From: Phycisphaera sp.
Lineage (GTDB): Bacteria; Planctomycetota; Phycisphaerae; Phycisphaerales; UBA1924
Reading direction: 5' to 3'
NCBI GenBank assembly: GCA_003712165.1
Contig: RHLH01000001.1
Coordinates: forward strand, 2,701,575 to 2,765,574
DNA: 64,000 nt
Part shown: positions 33,381 through 42,269 of the stretch, in pieces
How positions within the stretch are numbered: the first letter of the stretch is position 1
Layout: each line of letters starts with the position of its first letter
Translations under genes and position numbers: made by a program
The notes under the pieces: model-generated
Databases searched by the model: none
Told to the model about the DNA's origin: nothing
What the model saw: only the letters and a program-made list of their open reading frames with translations

Positions 33381-33982
33381 CAGTCGTCGTGATCCAGTTC
33401 ATCCGAGAGCAGCATGCTCAACTCTTCATCGGTCAAGAGACGCCCGGACATAGGCTGACCCTCTTCAGGTTCGTCGCCCGTCTCGGGGGGGTTCTGGTTC
33501 ACAACCTCGCCCTCCCCCGAGAGACGCAGAGCAGGCGGCGCGTTCTTGATTATCGGCCGGTTGTGGAGGCTGCCCATCCGCGGCATCGGCCTGTGCATCG
33601 GGATCGCGTTGCTCGGCTGCTCTTCTTCGTCATCCTCGATCCCGAGCTGCGAGACATCAAGAGGCCTGAGCTGGATCGAAGCGTCGTGCTGGTACACCCA
33701 GAGGCGGAGCCACGGCGCGTACTTCTTGCACGATAACAGCAGCGCTTTTTTCCCACGAACGGTGGACGGCTCAGCGATGAGCAGGATCGCGCCGCCCTTG
33801 GGCACGTTCCCGATCGTCCCGACGGTGCAGATCTCAGCCATCGCAGCGAACGCGGATCGGCACACCACGGGCGAGACCCCGCGCGTCCGCATCGACGCGA
33901 TCAGTTCCCCCGGCGCTTCGCCCGAACAGAGCAGAACGCAGACGGCACCCACTCCCTTGGATGGCGCTTCCTCGGCTGACAT
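33380..33982 (-). CDS. Hypothetical protein, pseudo-receiver-like N-terminus
   Basis: 200 residues of no named family. Residues ~10-110 alternate beta-alpha (VCVLLCSGEAPGELIASM, then ILLIAEPSTV) as in a receiver or Rossmann fold but lack an obvious phospho-acceptor set. The rest is disordered and proline/acid-rich, ending in a predicted short helix (LLTDEELSMLLSDE). The start ATG 33982 has a TAGACT box 7 bases upstream and no Shine-Dalgarno. The stop overlaps the GGDEF gene start, so it may regulate that cyclase. Confidence 0.75.
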   Translation of the reverse strand: MSAEEAPSKGVGAVCVLLCSGEAPGELIASMRTRGVSPVVCRSAFAAMAEICTVGTIGNVPKGGAILLIAEPSTVRGKKALLLSCKKYAPWLRLWVYQHDASIQLRPLDVSQLGIEDDEEEQPSNAIPMHRPMPRMGSLHNRPIIKNAPPALRLSGEGEVVNQNPPETGDEPEEGQPMSGRLLTDEELSMLLSDELDHDD

Positions 33983-34006
33983 CGCCGGGAGTCTACCCCT
34001 GCCGAC

Positions 34007-35161
34007 TCACCGGGCGGAAGCAGAAACCTCGGCCAATTCAAGAACTATGAGCGCAACCGACCGTGCACCGTCCGCCGCGCCAAGGCCTTTGATGGCAACC
34101 GACATCTCACGCCTCGAATCTGGGTTGAGAAGTTTGCGCAGCTTCTCCAAGTTCTCGCGCACGTTCGCTCCGGGCTCGATTCTGTCGGATCCAACCGACA
34201 CCCCGCCGGCCTCCGCGAGTTCTTTTGCGTTCACTTTCTGGTGCTCATCCGTGTGGTACGGGTAAGGCAGCACCAGCGCCGGCGTCCTGGTCGCCCAGAG
34301 ATCGGCGATTGTGCCCGCACCGCCCCGCGTGACAGCCGCGTCGCTCGCCGCGAACGCGAGGTCCATCCGCTCGATGTAGGCCCCCACCCACGCCGGCACG
34401 CCGAGCGCGTCGTAGCGCTCCGTGAGCGACTCCTCAGCGTCCTTGCCGCACTGGTGGATCACCTGCCAGGACGCGAGATCCACGTCACCCTTGAGTTCCT
34501 TGAGCGCGCGCACAACGAAGTCGTTCACCGACTGAGCCCCCTGGCTGCCCCCGGTCACCAGAAGCGTGTGCCTGCTCACGTCGAAACCGAAGTGCGCTCT
34601 CGCTTCCTCTTGCGAGGGTGGATCGAGCATGCGTCTGCGTACGATGGGTGCGATGCGCTCGAGCCTCGCGTCTGATGTCGGTGCGCTCGTGAGCTGTCTT
34701 GTCGCCCAGCGCTGCATCAGCCTGTTCGCCTTGCCGGGCACCGCATCCAGGTTCACGAGCACGCTCGGAACGCCCTCGGCTCGTGCGCCCATCGCGACGC
34801 CGGGCGACACGAACCCGCCCGTCGAGACAACCACAACACGGTCACACGTTTCTTTCAGCTCCCGGATCGCACGGCGCCCAGCGCGGACCGAGCCGCCCCA
34901 GTTCAGGACGAACCTCGCAAGCGCCATCGGCTTCATCGCGATCGGCTTGGCGGGCGAGACGAGCTGATCGAACCCAAGGCCCTCGATCGCTTCGTCCGCG
35001 AGCACCTTCGCGTCGATGGAGCGCTCCGAGGTCACGAACGTGCCTCTCACACTCTCGGGGATAAGCACAGCAAGCTGCTCAGCGATCGCCAGGTTTGGTT
35101 GGATGTGCCCGCCCGTGCCACCACCCGCGAAGACGACGCCCAGTCGGTATCTCTTGTTCAT
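34007..35161 (-). CDS. murG: UDP-GlcNAc:undecaprenyl-PP-MurNAc-pentapeptide GlcNAc transferase
   Basis: 384 residues. The N-terminal glycine-rich loop FAGGGTGGHIQPNLAIAEQL and the second loop VTGGSQGAQSVND are diagnostic of MurG, and TRGGAGTIADLWATRTPALV is its acceptor/nucleotide segment. It makes lipid II on the inner face of the membrane. Its start overlaps the ftsW stop (ATGA), the conserved ftsW-murG pair of the division and cell-wall cluster. The usual murC/ddl/ftsQ genes do not follow, so the cluster is broken up here. Confidence 0.94.
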   Translation of the reverse strand: MNKRYRLGVVFAGGGTGGHIQPNLAIAEQLAVLIPESVRGTFVTSERSIDAKVLADEAIEGLGFDQLVSPAKPIAMKPMALARFVLNWGGSVRAGRRAIRELKETCDRVVVVSTGGFVSPGVAMGARAEGVPSVLVNLDAVPGKANRLMQRWATRQLTSAPTSDARLERIAPIVRRRMLDPPSQEEARAHFGFDVSRHTLLVTGGSQGAQSVNDFVVRALKELKGDVDLASWQVIHQCGKDAEESLTERYDALGVPAWVGAYIERMDLAFAASDAAVTRGGAGTIADLWATRTPALVLPYPYHTDEHQKVNAKELAEAGGVSVGSDRIEPGANVRENLEKLRKLLNPDSRREMSVAIKGLGAADGARSVALIVLELAEVSASAR

Positions 35162-36456
35162 GCCAACGCGCCGACCGGCTCGCTCGGCGGGTCGGTTTCC
35201 GCCTCTGCTTTATCGGTCAACTCAGCAGGATCGGTTGCTCCCCGAAGCTGTGAGCGGTCGAAGCGGATGATCAGACCCAGAGCCGCGGAAGTCAGAATCC
35301 AGCCCGTGCCACCCGAACTGATCAGGGGCAGCGCGATGCCCTTGGTCGGCGCCAGCTTCGTGACCACCAGCAGATTGATGCACGCCTGGAGCCCGATCGT
35401 CGCGATCACACCGAGGATGAAGAGCCTGGCTACCGGTCGCTGCTCTCGCTTTGCGATGTCCGAGCCGGTTGTCAGCAGCACGCAGTACAGGAACAGGACC
35501 AGAGCAACACCGAAGAGCCCGAGCTCCTCGGAGATGATCGCGAAGATGAAGTCGGTCGTGTCCTCCGGGAGGTAGCCGAACTTCTGCAGCCCGTGTCCGA
35601 GCCCGCGTCCGACGCCCTCGCCATTGGCGATCGCGCCCATCGACTGGATGATGTGGAACCCGTCGCCCGCGGGGTCCGCGTACGGATCGACGAACGAGGT
35701 CACGCGCTTCATGCGGTACTCGCTGGTGAAAAGCCCCGCCGCGACGACACCCAGCCCGACCGGCGCGAGCACGCCGATGTGCCAGATTTTGGCGCCCGCC
35801 GCCAACAGGATGATGATCCCTGTTGACCCGACGAGCACCGCGGTCCCGAGATCTTCTTTCATGATTACCGCGCTGACCATGCCCAGCACGATCAGCATCG
35901 GGACCAGACCGAGCCAGAACAAACGTAACCGGTCGCCCGCGCTCACCGCGCACCACGCGAAGAGACCGAGCAGGCTCCACTTCACGAATTCGCTTGGCTG
36001 AATCGAGACCCGGCCCAGAACCGGCGCGGGGACTTCGATCCACCTCGCCGAAAAGTTCTTCTCTCGCGCGATGCCAGGCAGGTACACGAGCAGCAGCGAA
36101 CCAACCAGCACGAGGGCGCCGACGCCGAGCATCTGATAGAACCGGTGAGGCCTCGGCCTGATCACCCGGTCCACGATCGAGGCCGGCGCGAAAGCGGCCA
36201 CCGCCATCGCCCCGATCGCTAGGGCGGCGTAGATCCCGATCCGGCCCGACAGAATCGCGATGGGCGAGAGCCCGCCGTCACCACGGATGGGCTGCTCCGC
36301 CGAGGCCTGCTCGATCTGCATGCCGGCGCTCGTGACCATGAGCACGCCCAGCGTCAACAGGGCGAGCGCGCACAGAAACAGGATTTGGCCGTTGCGGAGC
36401 ACACATGGGCATCGTCCACAGGCCAGTCTCAGGACCACTTTCGGGCCCCAAATCAC
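35158..36456 (-). CDS. ftsW: FtsW/RodA/SpoVE-family lipid II polymerase
   Basis: 432 residues with ~10 membrane helices. SEDS motifs are present: VIMKEDLGTAVLV, IIQSMGAIANGEGVGRGLG, YLPEDTTDFIFAIISEELG and LPLISSGGTGW near the C-terminus. It polymerises lipid II into glycan strands, normally with a partner class B penicillin-binding protein that is not in the window. The start is GTG 36456 with AGGAG 7 bases upstream. I name it ftsW rather than rodA from the coupling to murG; the family alone would not decide it. Confidence 0.85.
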   Translation of the reverse strand: MIWGPKVVLRLACGRCPCVLRNGQILFLCALALLTLGVLMVTSAGMQIEQASAEQPIRGDGGLSPIAILSGRIGIYAALAIGAMAVAAFAPASIVDRVIRPRPHRFYQMLGVGALVLVGSLLLVYLPGIAREKNFSARWIEVPAPVLGRVSIQPSEFVKWSLLGLFAWCAVSAGDRLRLFWLGLVPMLIVLGMVSAVIMKEDLGTAVLVGSTGIIILLAAGAKIWHIGVLAPVGLGVVAAGLFTSEYRMKRVTSFVDPYADPAGDGFHIIQSMGAIANGEGVGRGLGHGLQKFGYLPEDTTDFIFAIISEELGLFGVALVLFLYCVLLTTGSDIAKREQRPVARLFILGVIATIGLQACINLLVVTKLAPTKGIALPLISSGGTGWILTSAALGLIIRFDRSQLRGATDPAELTDKAEAETDPPSEPVGALA

Positions 36457-36475
36457 AGACCGGCTCCTGCCCTGT

Positions 36476-36484
36476 GTTAGTATG
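36476..36484. promoter_or_regulatory. Overlapping divergent -10 elements
   Basis: The + strand carries TAGTAT at 36478-36483, about 28 bases before ATG 36512. The same bases on the - strand read CATACT (36484-36479), about 22 bases before the ftsW GTG at 36456. Both starts have a Shine-Dalgarno sequence. The two promoters would share one melting region, so polymerase could occupy only one at a time. Confidence 0.4.
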
Positions 36485-36511
36485 GGCTCACATCACCAAA
36501 GGGGACCGACC

Positions 36512-37747
36512 ATGCTCCGCCAGATCATCGCATCGCTCGCCTGCCTGCTGACGCTCGCCGCCCACGCCGACCCGGTGGATGAGGCACTGCTCGGGCAGGT
36601 CGGCTCGGGCACCATGACCGAATCGCTCGCGGCGCTCGAAGACCTCGTCGCCGAGGACCCTGACGACGACCGGGCCAGGCTCGCGCTCGGCATGCTCAAA
36701 ATCATCAAGACGGGCGAGACGACAAGCCAGTGGCTCTACCGCTACGGCGCCGGCAACCCCACGCGCCAGGCGAGCGTTTTCGTCTTCCCAATGGTCGCCT
36801 CGATCCCGGGCAACCCCGACCCTGAGAAACTCACACTCGAAGAAATCGACCGCTTCATGCTCCAATGGATGCAAGAGCTCGACGAGGCGCACGCGATCCT
36901 CGCCGAGATCAAGGACCCGACTGTCAAACTCGAGGTCGATCTCGCCAGGCTCCGGTTCGATCTCAACGGCAACGGCATCGCCTCAGACAACGAACGCGCG
37001 GGCATCGCGCTCAACGTCCTCTTCACCGGGGGGCGCCCCGCAGGGGGCGAGGTGCCCTCGTTCGTCGTCGCCGCGGACCGCGCCGACGTTGATTGGATGA
37101 TCGCTTACACGCACGTCTTCCGCGCGATGGGCGAGATGTTCCTCGCGCACGACTTCTCGAACATCTTCAACCGCGCCGGGCACATCATCTTCCCCAACAC
37201 CGACACGCCCTATGAGTTCCTCCAGCAGCGCACGATCTTCGACCCCACGATGTCCGGGCTCGACGTGACCGACATGATCGCCTTCTTTCACTCACTCCGG
37301 TTCGATGTCGACGAGCCCGAGCGGATGGAGAACGCCCGCCAGCATTTCTTGCAGGCCATCGAGCACAGCAGAGCGATGTGGGTTTACGCGCTCGCGGAAA
37401 CCGACAACGACCGGGAGTGGCTTCCCAACCCCAACCAGGACGCCGCCCTCCGCGGCATGAAGATGACCGACGAACGCATCAGGCTCTGGAGAGACCTGCT
37501 CGACGAGACCGAGGACGCCCTCAAGGGCGAGAAGCTCGTCCGCTTCTGGCGCGGCGACGGCTCACAAGGCATCGACCTGGAGCGCGTCTTCCAGGAACCG
37601 CAGACCCTCGACGTCCTGCTCTGGATTCAGGGCACCGCCGCGGCGCCTTATCTCGAGGAAGGCGAATACACACGCGACTTCCTGTGGCGCGACTTCGAAG
37701 ACGCGTTCGGGGAGAACCCGTTCAGATATATCTTTTACATTAATTGA
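36512..37747 (+). CDS. Hypothetical secreted protein
   Basis: 411 residues from ATG 36512 (AAGGGG 8 bases upstream), which opens a clean signal peptide (MLRQIIASLACLLTLAAHA). Residues ~30-60 look like a TPR-type helix pair (ESLAALEDLVAEDPDDDRAR). The rest is mostly helical, with no repeats or catalytic motif that I recognise. It is divergent from ftsW and ends 11 bases before a convergent gene. Possibly a conserved planctomycete periplasmic protein. Confidence 0.75.
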   Translation: MLRQIIASLACLLTLAAHADPVDEALLGQVGSGTMTESLAALEDLVAEDPDDDRARLALGMLKIIKTGETTSQWLYRYGAGNPTRQASVFVFPMVASIPGNPDPEKLTLEEIDRFMLQWMQELDEAHAILAEIKDPTVKLEVDLARLRFDLNGNGIASDNERAGIALNVLFTGGRPAGGEVPSFVVAADRADVDWMIAYTHVFRAMGEMFLAHDFSNIFNRAGHIIFPNTDTPYEFLQQRTIFDPTMSGLDVTDMIAFFHSLRFDVDEPERMENARQHFLQAIEHSRAMWVYALAETDNDREWLPNPNQDAALRGMKMTDERIRLWRDLLDETEDALKGEKLVRFWRGDGSQGIDLERVFQEPQTLDVLLWIQGTAAAPYLEEGEYTRDFLWRDFEDAFGENPFRYIFYIN

Positions 37748-37758
37748 CCGGCCACCCC

Positions 37759-38454
37759 TCAACCCGAGCCATCCCCGGGTTGCGGTTCCTGGTCTCCACC
37801 TGATTGCACCGCATCATCTGCTTGTAGTTCTTGATCTAGAGCAATTGGCGCCGCATCCTCTGGCGCACCTGCGGTCTTACCAGCAGAGCCGCCAACCGGA
37901 ATGATCCGAGCACACAGCGTCACAACGATGACCGCCAGCAGAAGCATGACACTGGCGAGCACGCTCAGGATCATGAGACTGCTAGAGATCGAATCCGGGG
38001 TCCACACACGTTCCGCTTGCCCGCCTGCATCAAAGACAAGCTGTTGAGGTATTGAGTAACCCGGGTTCAGCGCCAACTCGCCTTGCTCGAGCTTCTCCCA
38101 CTTTTTCTCGACCTCTGAGTTGAGCAACTCGGTCCCGCGAACCACACGGGTGGTATCGAAGGGCACAGTACGTATCGTAAAGTTGTGCTGATAGAGCACC
38201 ACCGAACTGATTGCAGCTATAAAGAGAATGACGGCGATGACTGCTTTATACAGACCGTTGACTGAGCGGAAGTGCCCGGCCAGCAACAAACCGAGTGTCA
38301 CCCCTAGTGCACCAGCAACGATCGCGATAATGCGCGGGATCATTGTCGCCGGGAACTCGAACCCGGCCCACTGATCGATCGTTACCGCCCCGGTGATTGT
38401 GAGCACAATCCCGATCACGAGTGACACAACCGTCTGAATCGATTTATGATTCAT
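37759..38454 (-). CDS. Hypothetical membrane protein
   Basis: 231 residues. Three membrane helices lie in the first 90 residues (SLVIGIVLTITGAVTI, IIAIVAGALGVTLGLLLAG, AVIAVILFIAAISSVVL) and a fourth around residue 165-185 (ILSVLASVMLLLAVIVV). An external loop of ~70 residues separates the third and fourth. The C-terminal tail is acidic and glutamine-rich. No family recognised. GC content is visibly lower than in flanking genes, as is that of the next gene upstream, so the pair may have been acquired together. Confidence 0.7.
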   Translation of the reverse strand: MNHKSIQTVVSLVIGIVLTITGAVTIDQWAGFEFPATMIPRIIAIVAGALGVTLGLLLAGHFRSVNGLYKAVIAVILFIAAISSVVLYQHNFTIRTVPFDTTRVVRGTELLNSEVEKKWEKLEQGELALNPGYSIPQQLVFDAGGQAERVWTPDSISSSLMILSVLASVMLLLAVIVVTLCARIIPVGGSAGKTAGAPEDAAPIALDQELQADDAVQSGGDQEPQPGDGSG

Positions 38455-38487
38455 GAGTTACCGCTTACCCCGGATGCGAAACAAGCA

Positions 38488-39312
38488 TCAGTTGTCGCAA
38501 CGGTCGCCGTGATACGACGCTGGCAACTGCAGAGTGAGATCTCGCTCGAACTCGTCACCAACCGGCAGGTACGCCATCGGACCGCAGCGGGCTGTGCCAT
38601 CGGCATCCCGACATTCCGCCCATACGTAGTACCCACCGGGTCTCAGTTCCCGGTTACGCGCCTCGCCCGGCGCCGCTTCGCCAAAGGGCTGGGTCGCCGA
38701 TGCACAGCGAGTCTGCGCAGAAACAAAGCGAATCTCGAAACGCTCGCACCCTATTGTCTTCTCTTCTCGATCACGAAGTCGTATTGTGACTTCGTACTTT
38801 GGCTTTCGAGCCTTTGCGCGGATCAGGATGTCGGTCATCGAAGCAGTCCGGATCTCGTTGAACCGCTCAACCTCCTCCTCACTGACATCCTGTCCCCTGA
38901 CGAGCTTCATCTCAGTATTGCGTAGATCTTCGATCTGCCTTATCGCCACACCGATTGACCTTGATTCGTACTCTCCGATCCAGAGATCAGGCTCAACCTT
39001 GCTTGCTTTCTCGGCGAGGCTCGTGGTGTCGATTAACTCTTGCGCTGTTGGCTCGACTACACCAAGCTTCGTGACTGCCTGTGTGATACCAGGCAGGCGG
39101 GCTTCGATCGTGAAAGCTGGGAGTGCCAGGAGATTACGCTGATCTGCAACGATGCGCATCTTGTCGTCGACAGGCCAGGATGCTTGGTCTATGAGCCAGG
39201 CACTGCTGACTCTCTCATATTTCTCTGCACTGGACTCGCCCTGTGACATTGCACCCGAACACAAAAGATGCGCAGATAGCGTGAAGACCAACCCGATCGC
39301 CCACGGCTTCAT
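38488..39312 (-). CDS. Hypothetical secreted protein
   Basis: About 274 residues from ATG 39312, with GGGAGG 7 bases upstream and a signal peptide (MKPWAIGLVFTLSAHLLCSG). The mature part is helical in the first half and contains a beta-rich C-terminal part with GGYYVWAECRDADGTARC. No family recognised. It stands 33 bases upstream of the membrane protein at 37759-38454 and probably forms a two-gene unit with it. Confidence 0.7.
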   Translation of the reverse strand: MKPWAIGLVFTLSAHLLCSGAMSQGESSAEKYERVSSAWLIDQASWPVDDKMRIVADQRNLLALPAFTIEARLPGITQAVTKLGVVEPTAQELIDTTSLAEKASKVEPDLWIGEYESRSIGVAIRQIEDLRNTEMKLVRGQDVSEEEVERFNEIRTASMTDILIRAKARKPKYEVTIRLRDREEKTIGCERFEIRFVSAQTRCASATQPFGEAAPGEARNRELRPGGYYVWAECRDADGTARCGPMAYLPVGDEFERDLTLQLPASYHGDRCDN

Positions 39313-39386
39313 TCTGAGCCCTCCCGTCTTCAGAGGTCTACAAAGCAGCAAGATTGTAACACAATCGGCTCACTTGTGCCGCCCAA

Positions 39387-41096
39387 TCAGAGAATCTGCA
39401 ACGAGACCTTCCGATCCAGATCCGCAAGAGGCCTGGCGATCAGGTCGTAGCCGTCGGCAGCAACGACCGAGCAGCGGACGAGTTCGCCCGGCGCGAGCTG
39501 GTGACGCGACTGCACGTAGGTCACGCTGTCGATCTGCGGTGCCTGGTGGTACGCCCGGCCCTGGTAGAGCTTCCCGCCCGTGGACACGCCGGCGGTCGCC
39601 TCGACCTCGCTGCCCGTGTCTCGGTCGATCAGGATGTCCAGCTGCACGCCCGACTCGAGCGGATCCTTCTCGTCCCACTGACCCGCGAGGAAGTCCGCCT
39701 GCTCGAACGCGATGCCCTGCTGGAGCTGCATGATCTCAGCCTTGCGCTGCGCCTTCACCTCCTGAGGGACCGCCAGCGCCGGGTCTTCTTCCATGGTCCC
39801 CGCCGGTGTGCCTGGCTCCTTGGAGTACTCGAAAACGCCAACCGCGTCGAACCCGACCTCGTCGATGAACGCGAGCAGCTCTTCGTGGTCTTCCTGCGTC
39901 TCTCCAGGGAAGCCAGAGATGAACGTCGTGCGGATCGCGATACCCGGGATGCGCTCGCGGAGCTTGTGCATGAGCTCGAGCTGCTGCGACGCGTCCACGT
40001 GCCTCCGCATCATCTCGAGCATCCGCTGGCTCGCGTGCTGGAGCGGGATGTCGATGTATGGCAGCACGTGCCCGTTCTGCGAGAGCTCGGCGAACGCGTC
40101 GATGAACTCGTCGCGGAAGTTGCTCGGGTAGGCGTACATGAGCCTCACCCAGCCGTGACCACCCGCGTCCTTCACGGCGCCGTTTACGGCGCGAAGAAGC
40201 TCTGGCAAACCGCCCTTGCCAGATGACTCGTCGAACCCGAGCCCGATGTCGTCGCCGTAGCTCGTCGTATCCTGCCCGATCAGGTTGAGCTCGAACGCGC
40301 CGTCGGCGAGCAGTTCTTTCGCTTCGCTGACGACACGGTCAACGGGCTTGCTGCGCATCTTGCCGCGGATCGATGGGATCGTGCAGAACGCACAGGCCTG
40401 GTTGCAGCCCTCGCTCATGCGCAGATAAGCGTAATGCCGGGGCGTCAGGCGCAGCCTCGCCGAGTCGTCCTCGAAGTACCCAATGCCCTTGCCGTCTTTG
40501 CCCTGCACGGTCAGGCCCGTCGTCTGCATCCCCCGCTCGCGCGCCGCAAGCAGCGCGTTTGCTGAGACCCAGTACTTGGGCGACTCGCCCGAGTCATCGA
40601 GCCCCTGCCGCTCGGGCCTGATCCCGCGCACCGCCTCGATGACCTTGTCGCGGTCGAAGACACCGATCATCGCATCGATGCCCGGCTCCCACTCGAGCAT
40701 CTTCGCGCGGTGCCGTTGCACGAGACACCCGGCTACGACAACGCGCTTGACGCGTCCCGCCTCCTTCGCGCGGACCGCGTCCTTGATCACCGCGAGCGAT
40801 TCGTCCTTGGAGGCCTCAAGGAAGCCGCACGTGTTAATGACCACCGCGTCCGCTGGATCCACGCCTTCATCGGTCGCGACGTGATCGCGTTCGCCGAGCG
40901 AACGCCCCTCGGTGTGCCCCGCGTCGTCCCAGCGCTCGTCCTCGGACGGGTGGTACGACACCGGCATCAGCCCGTCTGCGGCGAGCGTTCCGAGCATCTT
41001 CTCGGAATCGACAAGGTTCTTCGGGCAGCCGAGGCTGACGAAGCTGACCGTGCGGACCTCTGAATCATTCGATGTTTCTGGGGCGGTCTGGCTCAT
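39387..41096 (-). CDS. rimO: Ribosomal protein S12 methylthiotransferase
   Basis: About 569 residues, longer than the usual 430-450 because of a charged insert near the N-terminus (around SYHPSEDERWDDAG). The first [4Fe-4S] cluster cysteines lie in SLGCPKNLVDSE, VVINTCGFLEASK and VVAGCLVQRH; the radical-SAM motif is GCNQACAFCTIPSIRG. A C-terminal TRAM domain binds RNA or protein. It adds a methylthio group to an aspartate of ribosomal protein S12. I chose ATG 41096 because the in-frame codon at 41105 is TTG. Confidence 0.94.
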   Translation of the reverse strand: MSQTAPETSNDSEVRTVSFVSLGCPKNLVDSEKMLGTLAADGLMPVSYHPSEDERWDDAGHTEGRSLGERDHVATDEGVDPADAVVINTCGFLEASKDESLAVIKDAVRAKEAGRVKRVVVAGCLVQRHRAKMLEWEPGIDAMIGVFDRDKVIEAVRGIRPERQGLDDSGESPKYWVSANALLAARERGMQTTGLTVQGKDGKGIGYFEDDSARLRLTPRHYAYLRMSEGCNQACAFCTIPSIRGKMRSKPVDRVVSEAKELLADGAFELNLIGQDTTSYGDDIGLGFDESSGKGGLPELLRAVNGAVKDAGGHGWVRLMYAYPSNFRDEFIDAFAELSQNGHVLPYIDIPLQHASQRMLEMMRRHVDASQQLELMHKLRERIPGIAIRTTFISGFPGETQEDHEELLAFIDEVGFDAVGVFEYSKEPGTPAGTMEEDPALAVPQEVKAQRKAEIMQLQQGIAFEQADFLAGQWDEKDPLESGVQLDILIDRDTGSEVEATAGVSTGGKLYQGRAYHQAPQIDSVTYVQSRHQLAPGELVRCSVVAADGYDLIARPLADLDRKVSLQIL

Positions 41097-41135
41097 CCGG
41101 GGCAATCGTAGGCCCCGAGCCCTAACCGACAGGCA

Positions 41136-41627
41136 TCAGCCCGCTTTACGCGCAAGCCGCGGCGCTGGGGCCTCGATGGTCTCGACACCGAAGCCCGGCA
41201 TCGGGAACACGTCCTGCAACGCCTCGGCGAGCTCATCTGCCGGAGTCGTCACAAAGAAACAGACCTGCGTGAGTTGCGTCGCCGCGAACCGGAGCGCCCT
41301 TGGCAGGTTCTCCCGCGTGGTGACCATCATGAGCTCGCCGTGCTCAAACCGGACCGGCAGGAGCTTGAATTGCCACGCCTGCCTCGCGGTGACGCACTCG
41401 AGTGCTTCGTTGTCGGGCTTGCCGCTGGCGAAGCTGTAGACACCCGCGATCTGCTCGTACTGACGCGCCCAGGCGTCTTCGACCTTGCCCGGGTCGATGC
41501 CGAACATGCGCTCTGCGAGCTCACCGAAAGGTTTGCCCACAACGCGCTGTTCCTCAAGGATCTCCTCGCGCATGTGCTCGGTCAGCACGCCCAGCTCAAC
41601 GAGAATGTCACCGATCCGTAGCGGCAT
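41136..41627 (-). CDS. Stand-alone GspE/PilB N-terminal (MshEN) domain protein
   Basis: 163 residues. RIGDILVELGVLTEHMREEILEEQ and KPFGELAERMFGID match the N-terminal domain of type II secretion/type IV pilus ATPases (GspE, PilB), which binds c-di-GMP in some members. The ATPase domain is absent and the reading frame is closed, so this is a separate small protein, a form known in planctomycetes. It could act as a c-di-GMP receptor; a diguanylate cyclase is encoded 8 kb away. GGGAGAG lies close before the ATG. A 191-base divergent gap separates it from the next gene. Confidence 0.8.
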   Translation of the reverse strand: MPLRIGDILVELGVLTEHMREEILEEQRVVGKPFGELAERMFGIDPGKVEDAWARQYEQIAGVYSFASGKPDNEALECVTARQAWQFKLLPVRFEHGELMMVTTRENLPRALRFAATQLTQVCFFVTTPADELAEALQDVFPMPGFGVETIEAPAPRLARKAG

Positions 41628-41806
41628 AGTCTCTCTCCCGACGGCCTGAATGCCACGCTCTCTCCCTCGCGCACCCGGCAGCCGGCAAACTCATCGGGCT
41701 GATCCGCCCCAGCCATTCCAGGTCGGTCCAGTTCGTTTCCCGCCCCATTCAGGAGATACCGGCTCTGCCGGTCAAACGAGACACGCCGCCCCTCCTGCGA
41801 GCCCGG

Positions 41807-41812
41807 TAAGCT
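41807..41812 (+). promoter_or_regulatory. -10 box, probably leaderless
   Basis: TAAGCT lies 6 bases before the ATG at 41819 with no Shine-Dalgarno between them. The remaining ~180 bases of the divergent gap (41628-41806) hold no -35 element or repeat that I can support. Confidence 0.5.
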
Positions 41813-41818
41813 CAGGCC

Positions 41819-42268
41819 ATGGTTCTTGGACTCACCGGCAATGTCGATATCAACACGATCGTGCCCGTCGTCGTGGGTGCACACATCCGCGCCGAGATAT
41901 CAGACCGCCCGACCGCCAACTGGCTCGCCGATCAGCTCGCCGACGAACTCGAGCAGGCCTGCCCCGAGCTGTCCGCGGTCGTGTGCACGGATCTCTGGTA
42001 CCTCAACGACGAGCGTCTGCGCACGAGGCCGACGATCTCCGTGGGCGAGCCCGAGCTCAACGCGCTCTCGGCGTTCCTGGCCGACAAACTCCCCGACGTG
42101 TACTCCGTGAAAGACGTGCTGATCGTGCAGATGGATATCCGCTCCGACGACACCCTCGCATGCTGCTGGGGTCGGGACGCGGAGTCCACGAACCAGGCTG
42201 CACGTGCGTTCGTTGAGCGGTACCTCTCGGGTTTCGCCGAGTCGGTGGCGCGCCAGCACCGAGGCTAG
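41819..42268 (+). CDS. Hypothetical protein
   Basis: 149 residues with mixed alpha/beta content (VPVVVGAHIRAEISDRPTAN, ELSAVVCTDLWYLNDERL, VKDVLIVQMDIRSDDTLACC). It has no signal peptide, membrane helix or recognised motif. The start ATG 41819 follows a TAAGCT box by 6 bases. It ends one base before the convergent mnmE stop. Length and composition look like a real gene; function is unknown. Confidence 0.75.
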   Translation: MVLGLTGNVDINTIVPVVVGAHIRAEISDRPTANWLADQLADELEQACPELSAVVCTDLWYLNDERLRTRPTISVGEPELNALSAFLADKLPDVYSVKDVLIVQMDIRSDDTLACCWGRDAESTNQAARAFVERYLSGFAESVARQHRG

Positions 42269-42269
42269 C

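Noticed and set aside
41628..41806. Possible small RNA in the 191-base divergent gap
   Set aside because: No terminator, conserved stem or promoter apart from the box belonging to the gene at 41819.
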